The position numbers were made by a program, and so were the translations under genes. This document shows positions 23,159-46,942 of a stretch of 64,000 nt of DNA, in pieces (within the stretch, counting starts at the first letter, position 1; every line of letters begins with the position of its first letter). Source of the stretch: Vibrio sp. 10N (lineage in GTDB: Bacteria > Pseudomonadota > Gammaproteobacteria > Enterobacterales > Vibrionaceae); the NCBI RefSeq assembly GCF_036245475.1, contig NZ_BTPM01000001.1:372001-436000 (forward strand). Direction: 5' to 3'. A model generated the notes under the pieces. The model ran no database searches. It saw only the letters and a list, made by a program, of their open reading frames with translations, and had not been told where the DNA came from.

Positions 23159-24906
23159 TGAGCAAGCAATCAGCCACTATTCAAGAAGTGTTGGGTGAAG
23201 AGTTGGGGCCGTTGTCTGATAACGAGCGTCTAAAAGGGCAGAGTAACCTACTGCGCGGAACTATTGAGAACGATCTGCAAGATCGCATCACAGGTGGGTT
23301 TACCGCGGACAATTTCCAGCTCATTCGTTTCCACGGTATGTATCAGCAAGATGACCGTGATATCCGTAACGAGCGAGCTAAGCAGAAACTTGAGCCTCTT
23401 CATAACGTGATGCTTCGTGCACGTATGCCGGGCGGTATTATCACGCCTAAACAATGGTTAGCTATCGACAAGTTTGCGACTGATCATTCGTTGTATGGAA
23501 GTATTCGTTTAACGACGCGTCAAACGTTCCAGTTTCATGGTGTTCTGAAGCCAAACATCAAGCTAATGCACCAAACGCTGAACTCTATCGGTATTGATTC
23601 AATTGCGACAGCCGGTGACGTGAACCGTAACGTGCTATGTACGACTAACCCTGTGGAATCAGAACTACATCAAGAAGCCTATGAGTGGGCGAAAAAGATC
23701 AGTGAGCATTTGCTTCCGAAAACCAGAGCGTATGCAGAGATTTGGCTTGATGGTGAAAAAGTAGAATCTACTGCATCAGAAGGTACGGAAGAAGACGAAC
23801 CTATTCTGGGTAAACACTACTTACCACGTAAGTTCAAAACGACAGTCGTGATCCCACCGCAAAATGATGTGGACGTGCACGCCAATGATCTGAACTTTGT
23901 CGCGATTGCTGATAACGGAAAGCTGGTGGGTTTCAATGTTCTTGTTGGCGGTGGCCTTGCCATGACTCACGGTGATACGTCGACGTACCCAAGACGTGCC
24001 GATGACTTTGGTTTTGTTCCTCTGGAGAAAACACTAGATGTAGCAGCTGCGGTTGTGACAACTCAGCGTGACTGGGGTAACCGTTCAAATCGTAAGAATG
24101 CCAAGACTAAGTACACACTAGACCGCGTTGGTATTGATGTATTTAAAGCAGAAGTTGAAAAACGTGCGGGCATTAGTTTCGAACAAAGCCGTCCATACGA
24201 GTTTACCGAGCGTGGCGACAGAATTGGTTGGGTTGAAGGTATCGATGGTAAATACCACTTAGCGCTATTTATTGAGAATGGTCGACTTCTCGACTTCCCA
24301 GGTAAGCCTCTTAAAACTGGTGTGGCTGAGATTGCTAAGATCCACAAAGGCGACTTTAGGATGACGGCAAACCAAAACCTGATTGTTGCTAAGGTATCTA
24401 AGTCAAACAAGGCCAAGATTGAGAAGATCGCTCGTGAACATGGTCTGATGGATGATGCGGTATCTGAGCAGCGTAAAAACTCGATGGCGTGTGTGGCTTT
24501 CCCAACCTGTCCTCTTGCAATGGCTGAAGCGGAACGTTTCCTACCAAGCTTTGTTACTGATGTAGAGAACATTCTGGATAAACACCAGATCCCAAGTGAT
24601 GAGAGCATCATCTTAAGGATTACTGGCTGTCCAAATGGTTGTGGTCGAGCAATGTTGGCTGAAATTGGTTTGGTTGGTAAAGCGCCAGGCCGATACAACC
24701 TGCACTTAGGCGGCAACAAAGCTGGTACTCGTGTACCTAAGATGTACAAAGAGAACATTACGGATGCGCAAATCCTAGAAGAGATTGATGCTTTAGTAGG
24801 TCAATGGGCAGAGCAACGTAATGAAGGTGAAGCATTTGGTGACTTCGTTATCCGCGCTGGGATTATAGAAGAGGTCAAAGTATCGAAAAGGGACTTCTAT
24901 GCCTAG
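23158..24906 (+). CDS. cysI: Sulfite reductase hemoprotein beta subunit
   Basis: 582 residues, near the usual 570. The siroheme/4Fe-4S binding motif is seen as [18 protein letters not shown] and then [13 protein letters not shown], together holding the four cysteine ligands. [15 protein letters not shown] is the substrate-site arginine region. It reduces sulfite to sulfide with six electrons delivered by CysJ. The start overlaps the cysJ stop by one base, and its 3' end overlaps cysH by 8 bp, so the three genes form one operon. Confidence 0.96.
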   Translation: MSKQSATIQEVLGEELGPLSDNERLKGQSNLLRGTIENDLQDRITGGFTADNFQLIRFHGMYQQDDRDIRNERAKQKLEPLHNVMLRARMPGGIITPKQWLAIDKFATDHSLYGSIRLTTRQTFQFHGVLKPNIKLMHQTLNSIGIDSIATAGDVNRNVLCTTNPVESELHQEAYEWAKKISEHLLPKTRAYAEIWLDGEKVESTASEGTEEDEPILGKHYLPRKFKTTVVIPPQNDVDVHANDLNFVAIADNGKLVGFNVLVGGGLAMTHGDTSTYPRRADDFGFVPLEKTLDVAAAVVTTQRDWGNRSNRKNAKTKYTLDRVGIDVFKAEVEKRAGISFEQSRPYEFTERGDRIGWVEGIDGKYHLALFIENGRLLDFPGKPLKTGVAEIAKIHKGDFRMTANQNLIVAKVSKSNKAKIEKIAREHGLMDDAVSEQRKNSMACVAFPTCPLAMAEAERFLPSFVTDVENILDKHQIPSDESIILRITGCPNGCGRAMLAEIGLVGKAPGRYNLHLGGNKAGTRVPKMYKENITDAQILEEIDALVGQWAEQRNEGEAFGDFVIRAGIIEEVKVSKRDFYA

Positions 24907-25717
24907 AGACACATTATCCAAAGAAGGTTCAGTTAGTGAAGTAGTGCAAGGTCAGTCAAAAGCGGTAGAGCTTCAAGAACTGTTGTCACTAACTAAAACT
25001 GAACAGATTCTAAAGCTAGCAGAATTAAATGGTCAGTTGGAGCTTTTGACTGCGAAACAAAGAGTGGAATGGGCACTAGAGAATTTACCTAGCGGACATA
25101 TCCTAAGCTCAAGCTTCGGAGTTCAAGCGGCGGTGATGCTCCATTTAGTCACAAGCGTAAAAGCAGACGTTCCTGTAGTGCTCACGGATACCGGTTATCT
25201 ATTTCCAGAAACGTATCAGTTCATAGATAAGCTTCAGAAGCAGTTAGATCTGAATCTACATATCTATAAAGCGAACATCTCACCAGCATGGCAAGAGGCT
25301 CGCTACGGTAAGTTATGGGAAAAGGGGCTCGATGGCCTTAAGCAATACAACCAGCTTAATAAAGTAGAGCCAATGAAAAGGGCACTCGAAGAGTTAGACG
25401 TTCACACTTGGTTTTCCGGCCTAAGACGTGAACAGTCAGAGAGTCGAGCCAACTTGCCAGTACTCGCGATTCAAAATGGCCGCTTTAAGTTTCTGCCACT
25501 CATCGATTGGAGTAACGAACAAGTAGATAGCTATATAGAAGAGCACGGTTTGAGTTACCACCCTCTTAAAGACGCGGGCTACCTTTCTTTAGGTGACACT
25601 CACTCTACTGTGAAGTGGGAGCCAGGCATGAAAGAAGAAGAAACTCGCTTTAACGGTTTAAAACGTGAGTGTGGTTTGCATGAAGACGATGGTGAGACAG
25701 ACGGTTCTGGTATTTAA
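24899..25717 (+). CDS. cysH: Phosphoadenosine phosphosulfate reductase
   Basis: 272 residues; E. coli CysH has 244, and the extra length is at the N-terminus. The nucleotide-binding region [16 protein letters not shown], the [12 protein letters not shown] motif and the C-terminal active-site cysteine in KRECGLHE are present. Only that cysteine motif is present and not the two CC pairs of APS reductases, which supports the PAPS type. It reduces PAPS to sulfite using thioredoxin. A start codon further inside cannot be excluded because the first 20 residues are not conserved in my memory. Confidence 0.94.
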   Translation: MPRDTLSKEGSVSEVVQGQSKAVELQELLSLTKTEQILKLAELNGQLELLTAKQRVEWALENLPSGHILSSSFGVQAAVMLHLVTSVKADVPVVLTDTGYLFPETYQFIDKLQKQLDLNLHIYKANISPAWQEARYGKLWEKGLDGLKQYNQLNKVEPMKRALEELDVHTWFSGLRREQSESRANLPVLAIQNGRFKFLPLIDWSNEQVDSYIEEHGLSYHPLKDAGYLSLGDTHSTVKWEPGMKEEETRFNGLKRECGLHEDDGETDGSGI

Positions 25718-25740
25718 CCTTTGTTCACATCATCACAAAA

Positions 25741-25766
25741 AGGAGGGCTTAGCCCTCCTTTTTTTA
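25741..25766 (+). terminator. Intrinsic terminator of cysJIH
   Basis: AGGAGGGCT-TAGCCCTCCT hairpin with a run of seven or more T, 24 bp after cysH. Confidence 0.88.
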
Positions 25767-25877
25767 ATAACTCTGTGGATAACTTGTAGTCATTACTAGG
25801 ATAAAGTTGAATAAATAAGCCTTTGGATGAAAAAGACGCGGATAGACGTTATTTTTGTATTTTTTCTAAAAAAAGGC

Positions 25878-26054
25878 TTGCTAATGTGATCGGTATCTCT
25901 ATAATGCGCTTCCACTGACACGGCAGAGCCCACAAGGGTTCGAGGCGATAGTCAGTAAGGCATTCAGCTTACAAGATGGTCTTCTAATTAGATTTGAAAA
26001 AATCAAAAATAATTAGAAAAAAGTGTTTGACACTGAGAATTATCTCGCTAGAAT
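25878..26054 (+). promoter_or_regulatory. Tandem promoters P1 and P2 of the first rRNA operon
   Basis: P1: TTGCTA 25878-25883 and TATAAT 25900-25905 (16-bp spacer). P2: TTGACA 26027-26032 and TAGAAT 26049-26054 (16-bp spacer) followed by a GC-rich discriminator. An A/T-rich tract before P1 may serve as an UP element. A BoxA-like TGTTCTTTAA is at 26101. The rest of the 25767-26299 leader has no gene. Confidence 0.75.
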
Positions 26055-26299
26055 AGCCGCCTCTTCAAACGGAAAGCGAAGCGCAGAGTTCTGAAGAGAA
26101 TGTTCTTTAAAAATTAAAACCTATCAATCTGTGTGGGCACTCGTTGATGATAATCAAATTAGATATTTCTCTTAATAAAGAGCGGTATCAAATTAGGTTT
26201 CAATGGAACGAAGTGACCATTGAATCGAAAGATTCAGCACAGTCAATTCAAACATTACTTTATGTAATGTTCAGTATTCATTGAGCCGAACAAAATCTT

Positions 26300-27852
<1,553 letters not shown>

Positions 27853-28165
27853 TACGAAAGATTATTGCGATGAGTGTTCACACAGATTGATGGTTTTGAG
27901 GCATAAGCCTCTAGCTATTATTGCTCTTTAAAAATTTGGAAAGCTGACGAATAACATTTGATTAATGTTATTCAATTAAAAGTTCTCAAATCCTAGATGA
28001 TTTAATCATTTAGGTACCAACACACATTCAAGTGTTCTTGGGAATCACGAAAGTGATTCATATTTGAGTCCGGTAAAATCGAGTCTGCACATGTATAAAA
28101 ATGCAGACAACTTTGGTTGTTTAACGACAATCTCGAGGTTTCTTTGAAACTCTTTGGGGTTGTAT
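27853..28165 (+). other. 16S-23S spacer without tRNA
   Basis: 313 bp with no cloverleaf. It contains a BoxA-like TTGCTCTTTAAAAAT at 27921 and long stretches shared with the other two spacers (from about 27935 on). Confidence 0.85.
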
Positions 28166-31054
<2,889 letters not shown>

Positions 31055-31181
31055 ACAACACCCAAAGGGTTTTGATGGACTCAAAGTAAGAACATTGAAT
31101 GTGAGTTCAGAACTTTAAAATCAGTTTTCCAGATATTTTGGCTTTTAGCTTTTTTGAAAAGCTGAAAACCAAAGCAGAATT

Positions 31182-31301
31182 TGCTTGGCGACCATAGCGT
31201 TGTGGACCCACCTGATCCCATGCCGAACTCAGAAGTGAAACGCAATAGCGCCGATGGTAGTGTGGGGCTTCCCCATGTGAGAGTAGGACATCGCCAGGCT
31301 T
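31182..31301 (+). rRNA. rrf: 5S rRNA, first copy
   Basis: 120 nt from TGCTTGGCGACC to CGCCAGGCTT, with the usual CCGAACTCAGAAGTGAAACG core. It differs from the other two by one base (GATCCCAT versus GACTCCAT and GATTCCAT). Confidence 0.96.
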
Positions 31302-31368
31302 TAATTTCGCACTTGCTTAGTATCTAAGCAAGTCACCATAAATCTTTAAGTTTTCTTAGAGTTTTATG

Positions 31369-31446
31369 TTGACTTTCAAAGTGGGAAGCGTATCATACGC
31401 ACCTCGCTGAGGCACTTAAGGTGCTGAAAGCAAAGCTCTTTAACAA
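31369..31446 (+). promoter_or_regulatory. Promoter and BoxA of the second rRNA operon
   Basis: TTGACT 31369-31374 and TATCAT 31391-31396 (16-bp spacer), then a BoxA-like GCTCTTTAACAA at 31435-31446. The rest of the leader to 31666 holds only rRNA-processing sequence similar to the other leaders. Confidence 0.72.
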
Positions 31447-31666
31447 TATAAACCTATCAATCTGTGTGGGCACTCGTTGATGATAATCAAATTAGATACT
31501 TCGGTATCAAATTAGGTTTTCAATGAACTGAGTGACCAATCAAGTCGAAAGACTTGGCACAGTCAATTCATTATCGTTCTGTTGGAACGATAATAGCTTT
31601 AAAATTACATAAGTAGTTTTGAAGTCAGTATTCATTGAGCCCGTTCTTCGGAACATCAAAAATCTT

Positions 31667-33219
<1,553 letters not shown>

Positions 33220-33285
33220 TACGAAAGATTATTGCGATGAGTGTTCACACAGATTGATACGGTTTATGAATTAAAGACGATGCTT

Positions 33286-33362
33286 GGGTCTGTAGCTCAG
33301 GTGGTTAGAGCGTTCGCCTGATAAGCGAGAGGTCGGTGGTTCAAGTCCACTCAGACCCACCA
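33286..33362 (+). tRNA. tRNA-Ile (GAU)
   Basis: 77 nt with encoded CCA. Acceptor stem GGGTCTG/CAGACCC, anticodon GAT in CCTGATAAG. Located in the second rRNA spacer, as usual in gammaproteobacteria. Confidence 0.96.
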
Positions 33363-33402
33363 ATCTTCCTCCCAGATGATTGGTGATAAGCATCACACTG
33401 AT

Positions 33403-33478
33403 GGGGCTATAGCTCAGCTGGGAGAGCGCCTGCCTTGCACGCAGGAGGTCTGCGGTTCGATCCCGCATAGCTCCACCA
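33403..33478 (+). tRNA. tRNA-Ala (UGC)
   Basis: 76 nt with encoded CCA. Anticodon TGC in loop CTTGCAC closed by CCTGC/GCAGG. Follows tRNA-Ile by 40 bp in the spacer. Confidence 0.96.
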
Positions 33479-33807
33479 TCTTTAAGTGTTTTCTCTTTGA
33501 GAATATTTAAAAATGGTTTCTTTCTTTAAATAGAAAGCAAATCTCGTTCTTTAACAATTTGGAAAGCTGACGAATAACATTTGATTAATGTTATTCAATT
33601 AAAAGTTCTCAAATCCTAGATGATTTAATCATTTAGGTACCAACACACATTCAAGTGTTCTTGGGAATCACGAAAGTGATTCATATTTGAGTCCGGCAAA
33701 ATCGAGTCTGCATCATGTATAAAAATTGCAGACAACTTTGGTTGTTTGACCGTTTGCCTTCACTTTTCAAAAGTGAAGACAAATAGAAAGACCCTTTGGG
33801 GTTGTAT

Positions 33808-36694
<2,887 letters not shown>

Positions 36695-36781
36695 ACAACA
36701 CCCAAAGGGTTTTGATGGACTCAAAGCAAGAACTTTGAATGTGTATTTAGACTTTTAAATCAGTTTTCCGAATTAAGAATT

Positions 36782-36901
36782 TGCTTGGCGACCATAGCGT
36801 TGTGGACCCACCTGACTCCATGCCGAACTCAGAAGTGAAACGCAATAGCGCCGATGGTAGTGTGGGGCTTCCCCATGTGAGAGTAGGACATCGCCAGGCT
36901 C
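36782..36901 (+). rRNA. rrf: 5S rRNA, second copy
   Basis: 120 nt; CCTGACTCCATG variant, otherwise like the other copies. Confidence 0.96.
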
Positions 36902-37003
36902 CTATTTATTTTCACTTTTTTGAAAAGTGAAGACAAAAAGTTCGCACTTGCTTAGTCTCTAAGCAAGTCACCATAAATCTTTAAGTTTTCTTAGAGTTTT
37001 ATG

Positions 37004-37098
37004 TTGACTTTCAAAGTGGGAAGCGTATTATACGCACCTCGCTGAGGCACTTAAGGTGCTGAAAGCTCTCTCTTTTTAGAGAATTGCTCTTTAACAAT
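37004..37098 (+). promoter_or_regulatory. Promoter and BoxA of the third rRNA operon
   Basis: TTGACT 37004-37009 and TATTAT 37026-37031 (16-bp spacer), then TGCTCTTTAACAAT at 37085-37098. The leader continues to 37269 without a gene and is nearly identical to the leader of the first operon close to 16S. Confidence 0.72.
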
Positions 37099-37269
37099 AT
37101 AAACCTATCAATCTGTGTGGGCACTCGTTGATGATAATCCAATTAGAAGCTTCGGCTTCAAATTAGGTTTCAATGAAACGAAGTGACCATTGAATCGAAA
37201 GATTCAGCACAGTCAATTCAAACATTACTTTATGTAATGTTCAGTATTCATTGAGCCGAACAAAATCTT

Positions 37270-38822
<1,553 letters not shown>

Positions 38823-38901
38823 TACGAATAGATTATTGCGATGAGTGTTCACACAGATTGATTAGGTTTGTAAGTTAAGAGTAAGGAAACCTTTTCCAGA
38901 T

Positions 38902-38977
38902 GGGGCTATAGCTCAGCTGGGAGAGCGCTTCGCTGGCAGCGAAGAGGTCTGCGGTTCGATCCCGCATAGCTCCACCA
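38902..38977 (+). tRNA. tRNA-Ala (GGC)
   Basis: 76 nt with encoded CCA. Anticodon loop CTGGCAG closed by CTTCG/CGAAG. Outside the anticodon arm it is identical to the tRNA-Ala(UGC) of the second operon. Confidence 0.95.
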
Positions 38978-39313
38978 TCTTTAAGTGTTTTCACTCGAGA
39001 ATATTTAGAAATGGTTACTTCATTTGAAGTGATTAGCTCTTTAAAAATTTGGAAAGCTGACGAATAACATTTGATTAATGTTATTCAATTAAAAGTTCTC
39101 AAATCCTATATCTAAAGATGTAGGTACCAACACACATTCAAGTGTTCTTGGGAATCACGAAAGTGATTCATATTTGAGTCCGGCAAAATCGAGTCTGCAT
39201 CATGTATAAAAATTGCAGACAACTTTGGTTGTTTACCAGTTTGTCTTCACTTTTCAAAAGTGAAAGCAAATGCACAATCTCAAGATTTCATCTGAAACTC
39301 TTTGGGGTTGTAT

Positions 39314-42201
<2,888 letters not shown>

Positions 42202-42288
42202 ACAACACCCAAAGGGTTTTGATGGACTCAAAGCAAGAACTTTGAATGTGTATTTAGACTTTTAAATCAGTTTTCCGAATTAAGAATT

Positions 42289-42408
42289 TGCTTGGCGACC
42301 ATAGCGTTGTGGACCCACCTGATTCCATGCCGAACTCAGAAGTGAAACGCAATAGCGCCGATGGTAGTGTGGGGCTTCCCCATGTGAGAGTAGGACATCG
42401 CCAGGCTT
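42289..42408 (+). rRNA. rrf: 5S rRNA, third copy
   Basis: 120 nt; CCTGATTCCATG variant. Followed 54 bp later by tRNA-Asp. Confidence 0.96.
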
Positions 42409-42462
42409 TGAACATAATCTGTTTAAAGCACGATTGAGATAAGACTTTAAATAGACCACTGC

Positions 42463-42539
42463 GGAGTGGTAGTTCAGTTGGTTAGAATACCGGCCTGTCA
42501 CGCCGGGGGTCGCGGGTTCGAGTCCCGTCCACTCCGCCA
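42463..42539 (+). tRNA. tRNA-Asp (GUC)
   Basis: 77 nt with encoded CCA. Acceptor GGAGTGG/CCACTCC, anticodon GTC in CCTGTCACG. Distal gene of the third rRNA operon, as in several enterobacterial operons. Confidence 0.96.
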
Positions 42540-42549
42540 CTTATTAGAG

Positions 42550-42577
42550 AACCCGATGCGAAAGCGTCGGGTTTTTT
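42550..42577 (+). terminator. Terminator after tRNA-Asp
   Basis: AACCCGATGC-GAAA-GCGTCGGGTT hairpin with a T-run. Confidence 0.85.
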
Positions 42578-42591
42578 ATTATCTAAAATTT

Positions 42592-42692
42592 GGTAGCTCC
42601 CTTTTCAAGGGAGTCGAGTCCCGGTTGGATGCAACCCAAGGCTAGGCGCCCCCGCCATTCCGCCACTTATTATGAAGCCTCGTCGAAAGACG
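42592..42692 (+). repeat. tRNA-Asp 3'-end repeat with second terminator, interrupted by IS
   Basis: After the first terminator, pieces of tRNA-Asp recur: TCGAGTCCCG (about 42612) and CCGCCACTTATTA (42660-42672), the latter being the tRNA 3' end plus its flank. A second terminator stem follows (GCCTCGTC-GAAA-GACGAGGC when the IS is removed; left half 42678-42692, right half from 44124). The stretch is not a functional tRNA. It resembles the repeats after tRNA-Asn at 60850-62809. Confidence 0.6.
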
Positions 42693-44123
42693 CAACGTAG
42701 TTCATTTAAGAGGAGCAGCGTTGCGATTAACAGGGTATCGGGTTTTTGATATTTTTACCGCCCTAGGCCGGTTTGGCTTAGGGCGTTTGTCTATAAAGAG
42801 GATGGATAGGTCGCCTCGAAGGCTCTTTAAGCGTTTCGGCGTGTTACCTAAGGATACCGCTTTACTCATCACTTTGAGCTGGCTGGCTATAAATTGGCAA
42901 GCATACTTAAAACTTATTTCATTAGGTAAGCGCCCGTGTTCAACTGCGGCTTGACTAGCTTCTCGTCTCACCAAGTTATAACCAAGTAGCAGTCCCCATA
43001 GCTCTTGATAGACGAGATCGACTGTTTTGCTTCTCAACACTAAAGCGTTATGTTGCATCGAACTCTTGATATCACGATAACCTAATTCTATCTCCCACCT
43101 TTCATGATAAAGCTCTGCCACGGATTGAGCGTCATACTTGTCTCTAGGAAGAGAGGTAAACACCGTCTTGGATTTACCTTGGACCTCGTAAGTGACCGCC
43201 CTGACTGTCCATTTCTCAGGAAGATTAGGGTTCTTCTTACGAGCCTGTGGAGAGGTCTTCATCTCTACTAGCATGTCACTGCTTTCTTTATCGTCCAGTA
43301 GGGTATATTTGACTCCTTTCTTTGCAGGGAGAAGCCAATGTCTATTTATTCCACTGTTGTGAAGAGAAAGTAGTAAATCTGCTCCATAAAACCCTTTATC
43401 CAGTAATGTCACAGAGTTGTCTGGTAAAGCGTTGATGAAGGGCATCGCTAGAGGGATTTCACCTCGGCGATACGGGCTTATCGCTGCATCAACGATGACA
43501 TGAGAGCGAACATTCATCATTGTCACAACCCTCAATACTGGATGAGGTGTTTGCCTGTTGCTAGACGTATTACCAGAGCCAAAATGTTCTCTTAATTCGG
43601 GTGTGTCAGCTGTTCTAAAAAGAGCACCATCTACAGCAAAAACCTGTAGGCCTTGCCAAGTATCATCAGGGTATCGCTCAAGCCCCCATGTTTTTCCGCA
43701 TTGCTTAAACAGCCATTCTGGTGCTGCTTTACCTAAGCGCTGTCTTGCTTGGGTTAAAGCGCTCTTTGCCAACAGTTCTTCATCAGCAAGGCCATCAGCA
43801 CAGACGTTCATTCTCCGTGCGACTTCGGCAATGGGTTCATTACGGAAAAAAGCCATACCAACAATTAACCACAAAACCATATCACTCGGTAGTCGGCGTC
43901 GACGGATTGTCGCTTTATCAGACAGAGAGGCTGCTTTAGCGACCCACTCATCAGGAATATGTTCAGAGAATGTGGTGAGCTGAGCTACATCGACAGGGTT
44001 TTCTTCGAGGAAGTCGGCAAAGAAGTTTTGAATAGACATAAAAAAATCGGAAACCTATAAACAGGTTTCCGATTGTCTCTCATCAGAAGGATCGGTCAAC
44101 CGATCCTTATCTGATCTACATTG
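42693..44123 (-). mobile_element. IS4-family insertion sequence, 1431 bp
   Basis: Ends are CAACGTAGTTCATTTAAG on the left and, on the complementary strand, CAATGTAGATCAGATAAG on the right, imperfect inverted repeats like those of IS4. The flanking 12-bp direct repeat CGTCGAAAGACG occurs at 42681-42692 and 44124-44135, the size range known for IS4. Length is close to IS4 (1426 bp). The target is the loop and upper stem of a terminator. Confidence 0.9.
42702..44039 (-). CDS. IS4-family transposase
   Basis: 445 residues, full length for IS4 (442). The DDE catalytic regions are seen as QVFAVDGALFRTADTPE (first Asp), LLDKGFYGADLLL (second Asp) and YHERWEIELGYRDIK (the YREK-like Glu signature, Y-x2-R-x3-E-x6-K form). 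The N-terminal RRRRLPSDMVLWLIVGMAFFRNEPI is typical of the group. The frame is intact, so the element may be active. The start ATG at 44039 is about 85 bp from the IS right end. Confidence 0.92.
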   Translation of the reverse strand: MSIQNFFADFLEENPVDVAQLTTFSEHIPDEWVAKAASLSDKATIRRRRLPSDMVLWLIVGMAFFRNEPIAEVARRMNVCADGLADEELLAKSALTQARQRLGKAAPEWLFKQCGKTWGLERYPDDTWQGLQVFAVDGALFRTADTPELREHFGSGNTSSNRQTPHPVLRVVTMMNVRSHVIVDAAISPYRRGEIPLAMPFINALPDNSVTLLDKGFYGADLLLSLHNSGINRHWLLPAKKGVKYTLLDDKESSDMLVEMKTSPQARKKNPNLPEKWTVRAVTYEVQGKSKTVFTSLPRDKYDAQSVAELYHERWEIELGYRDIKSSMQHNALVLRSKTVDLVYQELWGLLLGYNLVRREASQAAVEHGRLPNEISFKYACQFIASQLKVMSKAVSLGNTPKRLKSLRGDLSILFIDKRPKPNRPRAVKISKTRYPVNRNAAPLK

Positions 44124-44135
44124 CGTCGAAAGACG

Positions 44136-44500
44136 AGGCTTTTTGCTATCTGCAATATACTAAGTCTTTGGCTAGGTGTTCCCGTCCAAGGAGTAGGGCT
44201 TCTTAAGTTCATCAGAACTCTTCGTGTTGCTTTCGGATGAGTCTTGACTGAAGATCTGCCTGTCCAACTCACCATGTACATTCAGTTCTGTATTAGGCCT
44301 TCCTGTCGAAAAACTGGAGCTATGTTACTTAGCAAGAGACATCCAATAACTAATCTTGACCTAGTCAATAAACTCTAGTCCTCGACCATTTACCACGATT
44401 CTTTAAGTCTAAAACTTAATTTATTTCGCAAATTTAATCGCTATCATAATTTTCAATATCCCCTCTTTTAATGATAACGGTGTCATGTATTCTTCATTAA
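44136..44500. other. Gene-free stretch after the IS
   Basis: The first 14 bases complete the interrupted terminator (AGGCTTTTTGC). Near 44172-44195 a GGCTAGGTGTTCCCGTCC segment resembles GGCTAGGCGCCCCCGCC at 42644, so it may be another decayed copy of the tRNA-linked repeat. The remainder is AT-rich and should contain the promoter of the chemotaxis gene. I see no convincing ORF. Confidence 0.5.
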
Positions 44501-44540
44501 AATGCCATATTTCGTACGTTATCAGTATCTGAGCAAAAAA

Positions 44541-46163
44541 ATGAAGTTAAAAAATCAGACATATTTATTATCGCTAATTATTCTTGTTGCCGTTGTTGCT
44601 GTCTCTATGTCAGGCCTTTGGTCGCTTCGCGTCGCGAGCGATAGTGACAACAAATCTCGAGTAACGGAGATCTTTACTAGTACCTACTCAACGATTGTTG
44701 AGTTGGAAAAGCTATCTATCGAAGGGGTACTATCTGAGTCCGAAGCTAAAGCCATTGCAACCCGTATACTTAGGAACAATGTCTATAAAGACAATGAGTA
44801 TGTGTATGTCGCAGATGAAGAGATGATCTTTGTTGCTGCACCGTTAGATCCTCAATTGCACGGCACGAGTTTCCATGACTTTAAAGATAGTAATGGTCGT
44901 AGTGTGGGCGATATCATTCTCAGCAAGCTAGGTAACACCACGGGGTCCCTGATTGAATATCATTGGTCACAAGCCCTCCCAGATGGTTCCGTCGAAGACA
45001 AACTTTCTATCGCTGAACGTACTCCACACTGGAATTGGGTTGTTGGTACCGGTATTGGCTTTAATGAAGTCAATGAGCGTTTTTGGTCAACGGCAAAATG
45101 GCAGCTCACCTTCTGCCTTGCCATTATAGTTGTCATTGTGGGCTTGCTGTTAACCTCTCTCAATAGAATGACGTCTATTCTTGGTGGAGAGCCTTCTGAC
45201 GTGCTTAAGGCGGTTAAGGACGTAGCAGACGGTAAATTAAAGACAAGCTTTGAACACAAAGCGATTGATGGAAGTATTTACCACTCAGTCCAAGCAATGA
45301 ACCTATCACTTGCATCATTGCTGTCTAGCATTGAAAAGGTGACTGCATCTATTACTTCTCAACTGTCAGATGCGGACTCTCGCTCTTCCGTGATTGCCAC
45401 TCTGACGTCTACTCAGCAACAAAGTACTGAGATGATTGCAACGGCAATGACTGAAATGGCCTCTTCCGCCTCTCACGTCGCTCAATCGGCAACGGACGCT
45501 GCGCAAAGTACTGATGAAGCTGACAAGCAGAGCCAGCAAGTTAGCGGGCTTATTTTGGCAACCGTTTCGAATATTGAAGGGCTTGCGACTCAACTAGAAG
45601 GGGCAAGTGCGGCAGTATCCGATCTAGATAGTGATGTTAACAACATTGCTCGTGTCCTGGACGTAATCGGTGACATTGCTGAGCAAACCAATCTGCTTGC
45701 GTTGAATGCTGCAATTGAAGCTGCTCGAGCGGGAGAGCAGGGCAGAGGTTTTGCTGTTGTGGCCGATGAGGTTCGTAATCTAGCAGGTCGAACTCAACAG
45801 AGCACGAAAGAGATCCAAGAAATGATTGGCAACTTGCAGTCGGGGTCGCAGAATGCCATTCAAAGTATCTTATTGTGCGCAGAGACGAGCCAAGCAACAG
45901 TATCTGAGTCTCAAACTGCTTCGCAGGCATTGCAAGAGGTGGTACTCAGCCTTGAAGCTATCACGGAAAAAAGCCAACAGATCGCGACAGCGGCTGCCGA
46001 GCAAACGGAAGTCAGTGATGATATCTCTCAACGTATTAACATGATCGAGCATAGCGGCAGCGAATTGAGAGGTGTTGTAGACGAAACTAAGCGCGCTACG
46101 CAAACTCTAAATCAGCTTTCTGAAGACCTAACTTCTAAAGTGGCCCGCTTTGAAGTGGCTTAA
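44541..46163 (+). CDS. Methyl-accepting chemotaxis protein with single Cache sensor
   Basis: I prefer the ATG at 44541 ([22 protein letters not shown]), which starts directly at the first membrane helix; 44502 would add 13 residues. Residues about 30-185 form a periplasmic sCache domain ([20 protein letters not shown] and [16 protein letters not shown]), a second helix follows at about 190-210, then HAMP and the cytoplasmic signalling domain with the hairpin tip [20 protein letters not shown]. It has no C-terminal pentapeptide for CheR. The ligand is unknown; sCache domains often bind small organic acids. Confidence 0.92.
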   Translation: MKLKNQTYLLSLIILVAVVAVSMSGLWSLRVASDSDNKSRVTEIFTSTYSTIVELEKLSIEGVLSESEAKAIATRILRNNVYKDNEYVYVADEEMIFVAAPLDPQLHGTSFHDFKDSNGRSVGDIILSKLGNTTGSLIEYHWSQALPDGSVEDKLSIAERTPHWNWVVGTGIGFNEVNERFWSTAKWQLTFCLAIIVVIVGLLLTSLNRMTSILGGEPSDVLKAVKDVADGKLKTSFEHKAIDGSIYHSVQAMNLSLASLLSSIEKVTASITSQLSDADSRSSVIATLTSTQQQSTEMIATAMTEMASSASHVAQSATDAAQSTDEADKQSQQVSGLILATVSNIEGLATQLEGASAAVSDLDSDVNNIARVLDVIGDIAEQTNLLALNAAIEAARAGEQGRGFAVVADEVRNLAGRTQQSTKEIQEMIGNLQSGSQNAIQSILLCAETSQATVSESQTASQALQEVVLSLEAITEKSQQIATAAAEQTEVSDDISQRINMIEHSGSELRGVVDETKRATQTLNQLSEDLTSKVARFEVA

Positions 46164-46355
46164 TGCAAAATTATAGTTGGCTGTAGGCGTTAAAATTGAT
46201 ACTTTTTTGGTGCTTGGGAACTATCTCAAGCCCAGCAATAACGTGGTCTGCAATTGGCTGACCCACTGCTAGGGCTTGTTTTTGAGCACCAAACGAATAA
46301 AAATAGAACGCTAAGTATATAAAACCAACAAACGATATTTTTTTTGCAATTTAGT

Positions 46356-46384
46356 GTTGACCTAAAGGCCGAAAAACCGTTTAA
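46356..46384 (+). promoter_or_regulatory. Promoter of the first tRNA array
   Basis: TTGACC 46356-46361 and TTTAAT 46379-46384 with a 17-bp spacer, 11 bp before tRNA-Phe. Confidence 0.65.
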
Positions 46385-46395
46385 TACACCTCGTC

Positions 46396-46471
46396 GCCCG
46401 GATAGCTCAGTCGGTAGAGCAGAGGATTGAAAATCCTCGTGTCGGTGGTTCGATTCCGCCTCCGGGCACCA
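46396..46471 (+). tRNA. tRNA-Phe (GAA)
   Basis: 76 nt, GCCCGGA acceptor, anticodon GAA in ATTGAAAAT, encoded CCA. Identical to 60394-60469. Confidence 0.96.
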
Positions 46472-46527
46472 CAATTTAGATTGTTGGTGCTAAGACAATT
46501 AGTACGAGCAATAACAAATAAAGTGTC

Positions 46528-46603
<76 letters not shown>

Positions 46604-46622
46604 TTTATTTACGTAAAGTAAT

Positions 46623-46698
46623 TCCCCCTTAGTTCAGTTGGTAGAACGGCGGACTGTTAATCCGTATGTCGCAGGTTCGAGTCCCGCAGGGGGAGCCA
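46623..46698 (+). tRNA. tRNA-Asn (GUU)
   Basis: 76 nt, TCCCCCT acceptor, anticodon GTT in CTGTTAA, encoded CCA. The T-stem GCAGG/CCCGC contains an A-C mismatch, as do the other two copies. Confidence 0.95.
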
Positions 46699-46730
46699 CT
46701 TTCAAAAGTAAGCGAACGCTTGCTTTAAGT

Positions 46731-46806
<76 letters not shown>

Positions 46807-46825
46807 CTTTATTGCGAAAAGCAAT

Positions 46826-46901
46826 TCCCCCTTAGTTCAGTTGGTAGAACGGCGGACTGTTAATCCGTATGTCGCAGGTTCGAGTCCCGCAGGGGGAGCC
46901 A
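46826..46901 (+). tRNA. tRNA-Asn (GUU), second copy
   Basis: Identical to the copy at 46623-46698. Confidence 0.95.
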
Positions 46902-46911
46902 CTTTAAAGAA

Positions 46912-46938
46912 GGCCGTATCGAAAGATACGGCCTTTTT
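46912..46938 (+). terminator. Terminator of the first tRNA array
   Basis: GGCCGTATC-GAAA-GATACGGCC-T-run, only 5 bp before the end of the convergent pilU. The same hairpin appears in the repeats near 60940 and 61053. Confidence 0.88.
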
Positions 46939-46942
46939 GCGT

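Noticed and set aside
42280..42540. Minus-strand frame of 86 codons over 5S and tRNA-Asp
   Set aside because: It is antisense to 5S rRNA and tRNA-Asp; similar frames are antisense to the tRNA-Phe genes (46226-46474, 60284-60472).
42721..43983. Open frames on the plus strand within the IS4-type element
   Set aside because: They are antisense to the complete transposase and have no ribosome-binding support.
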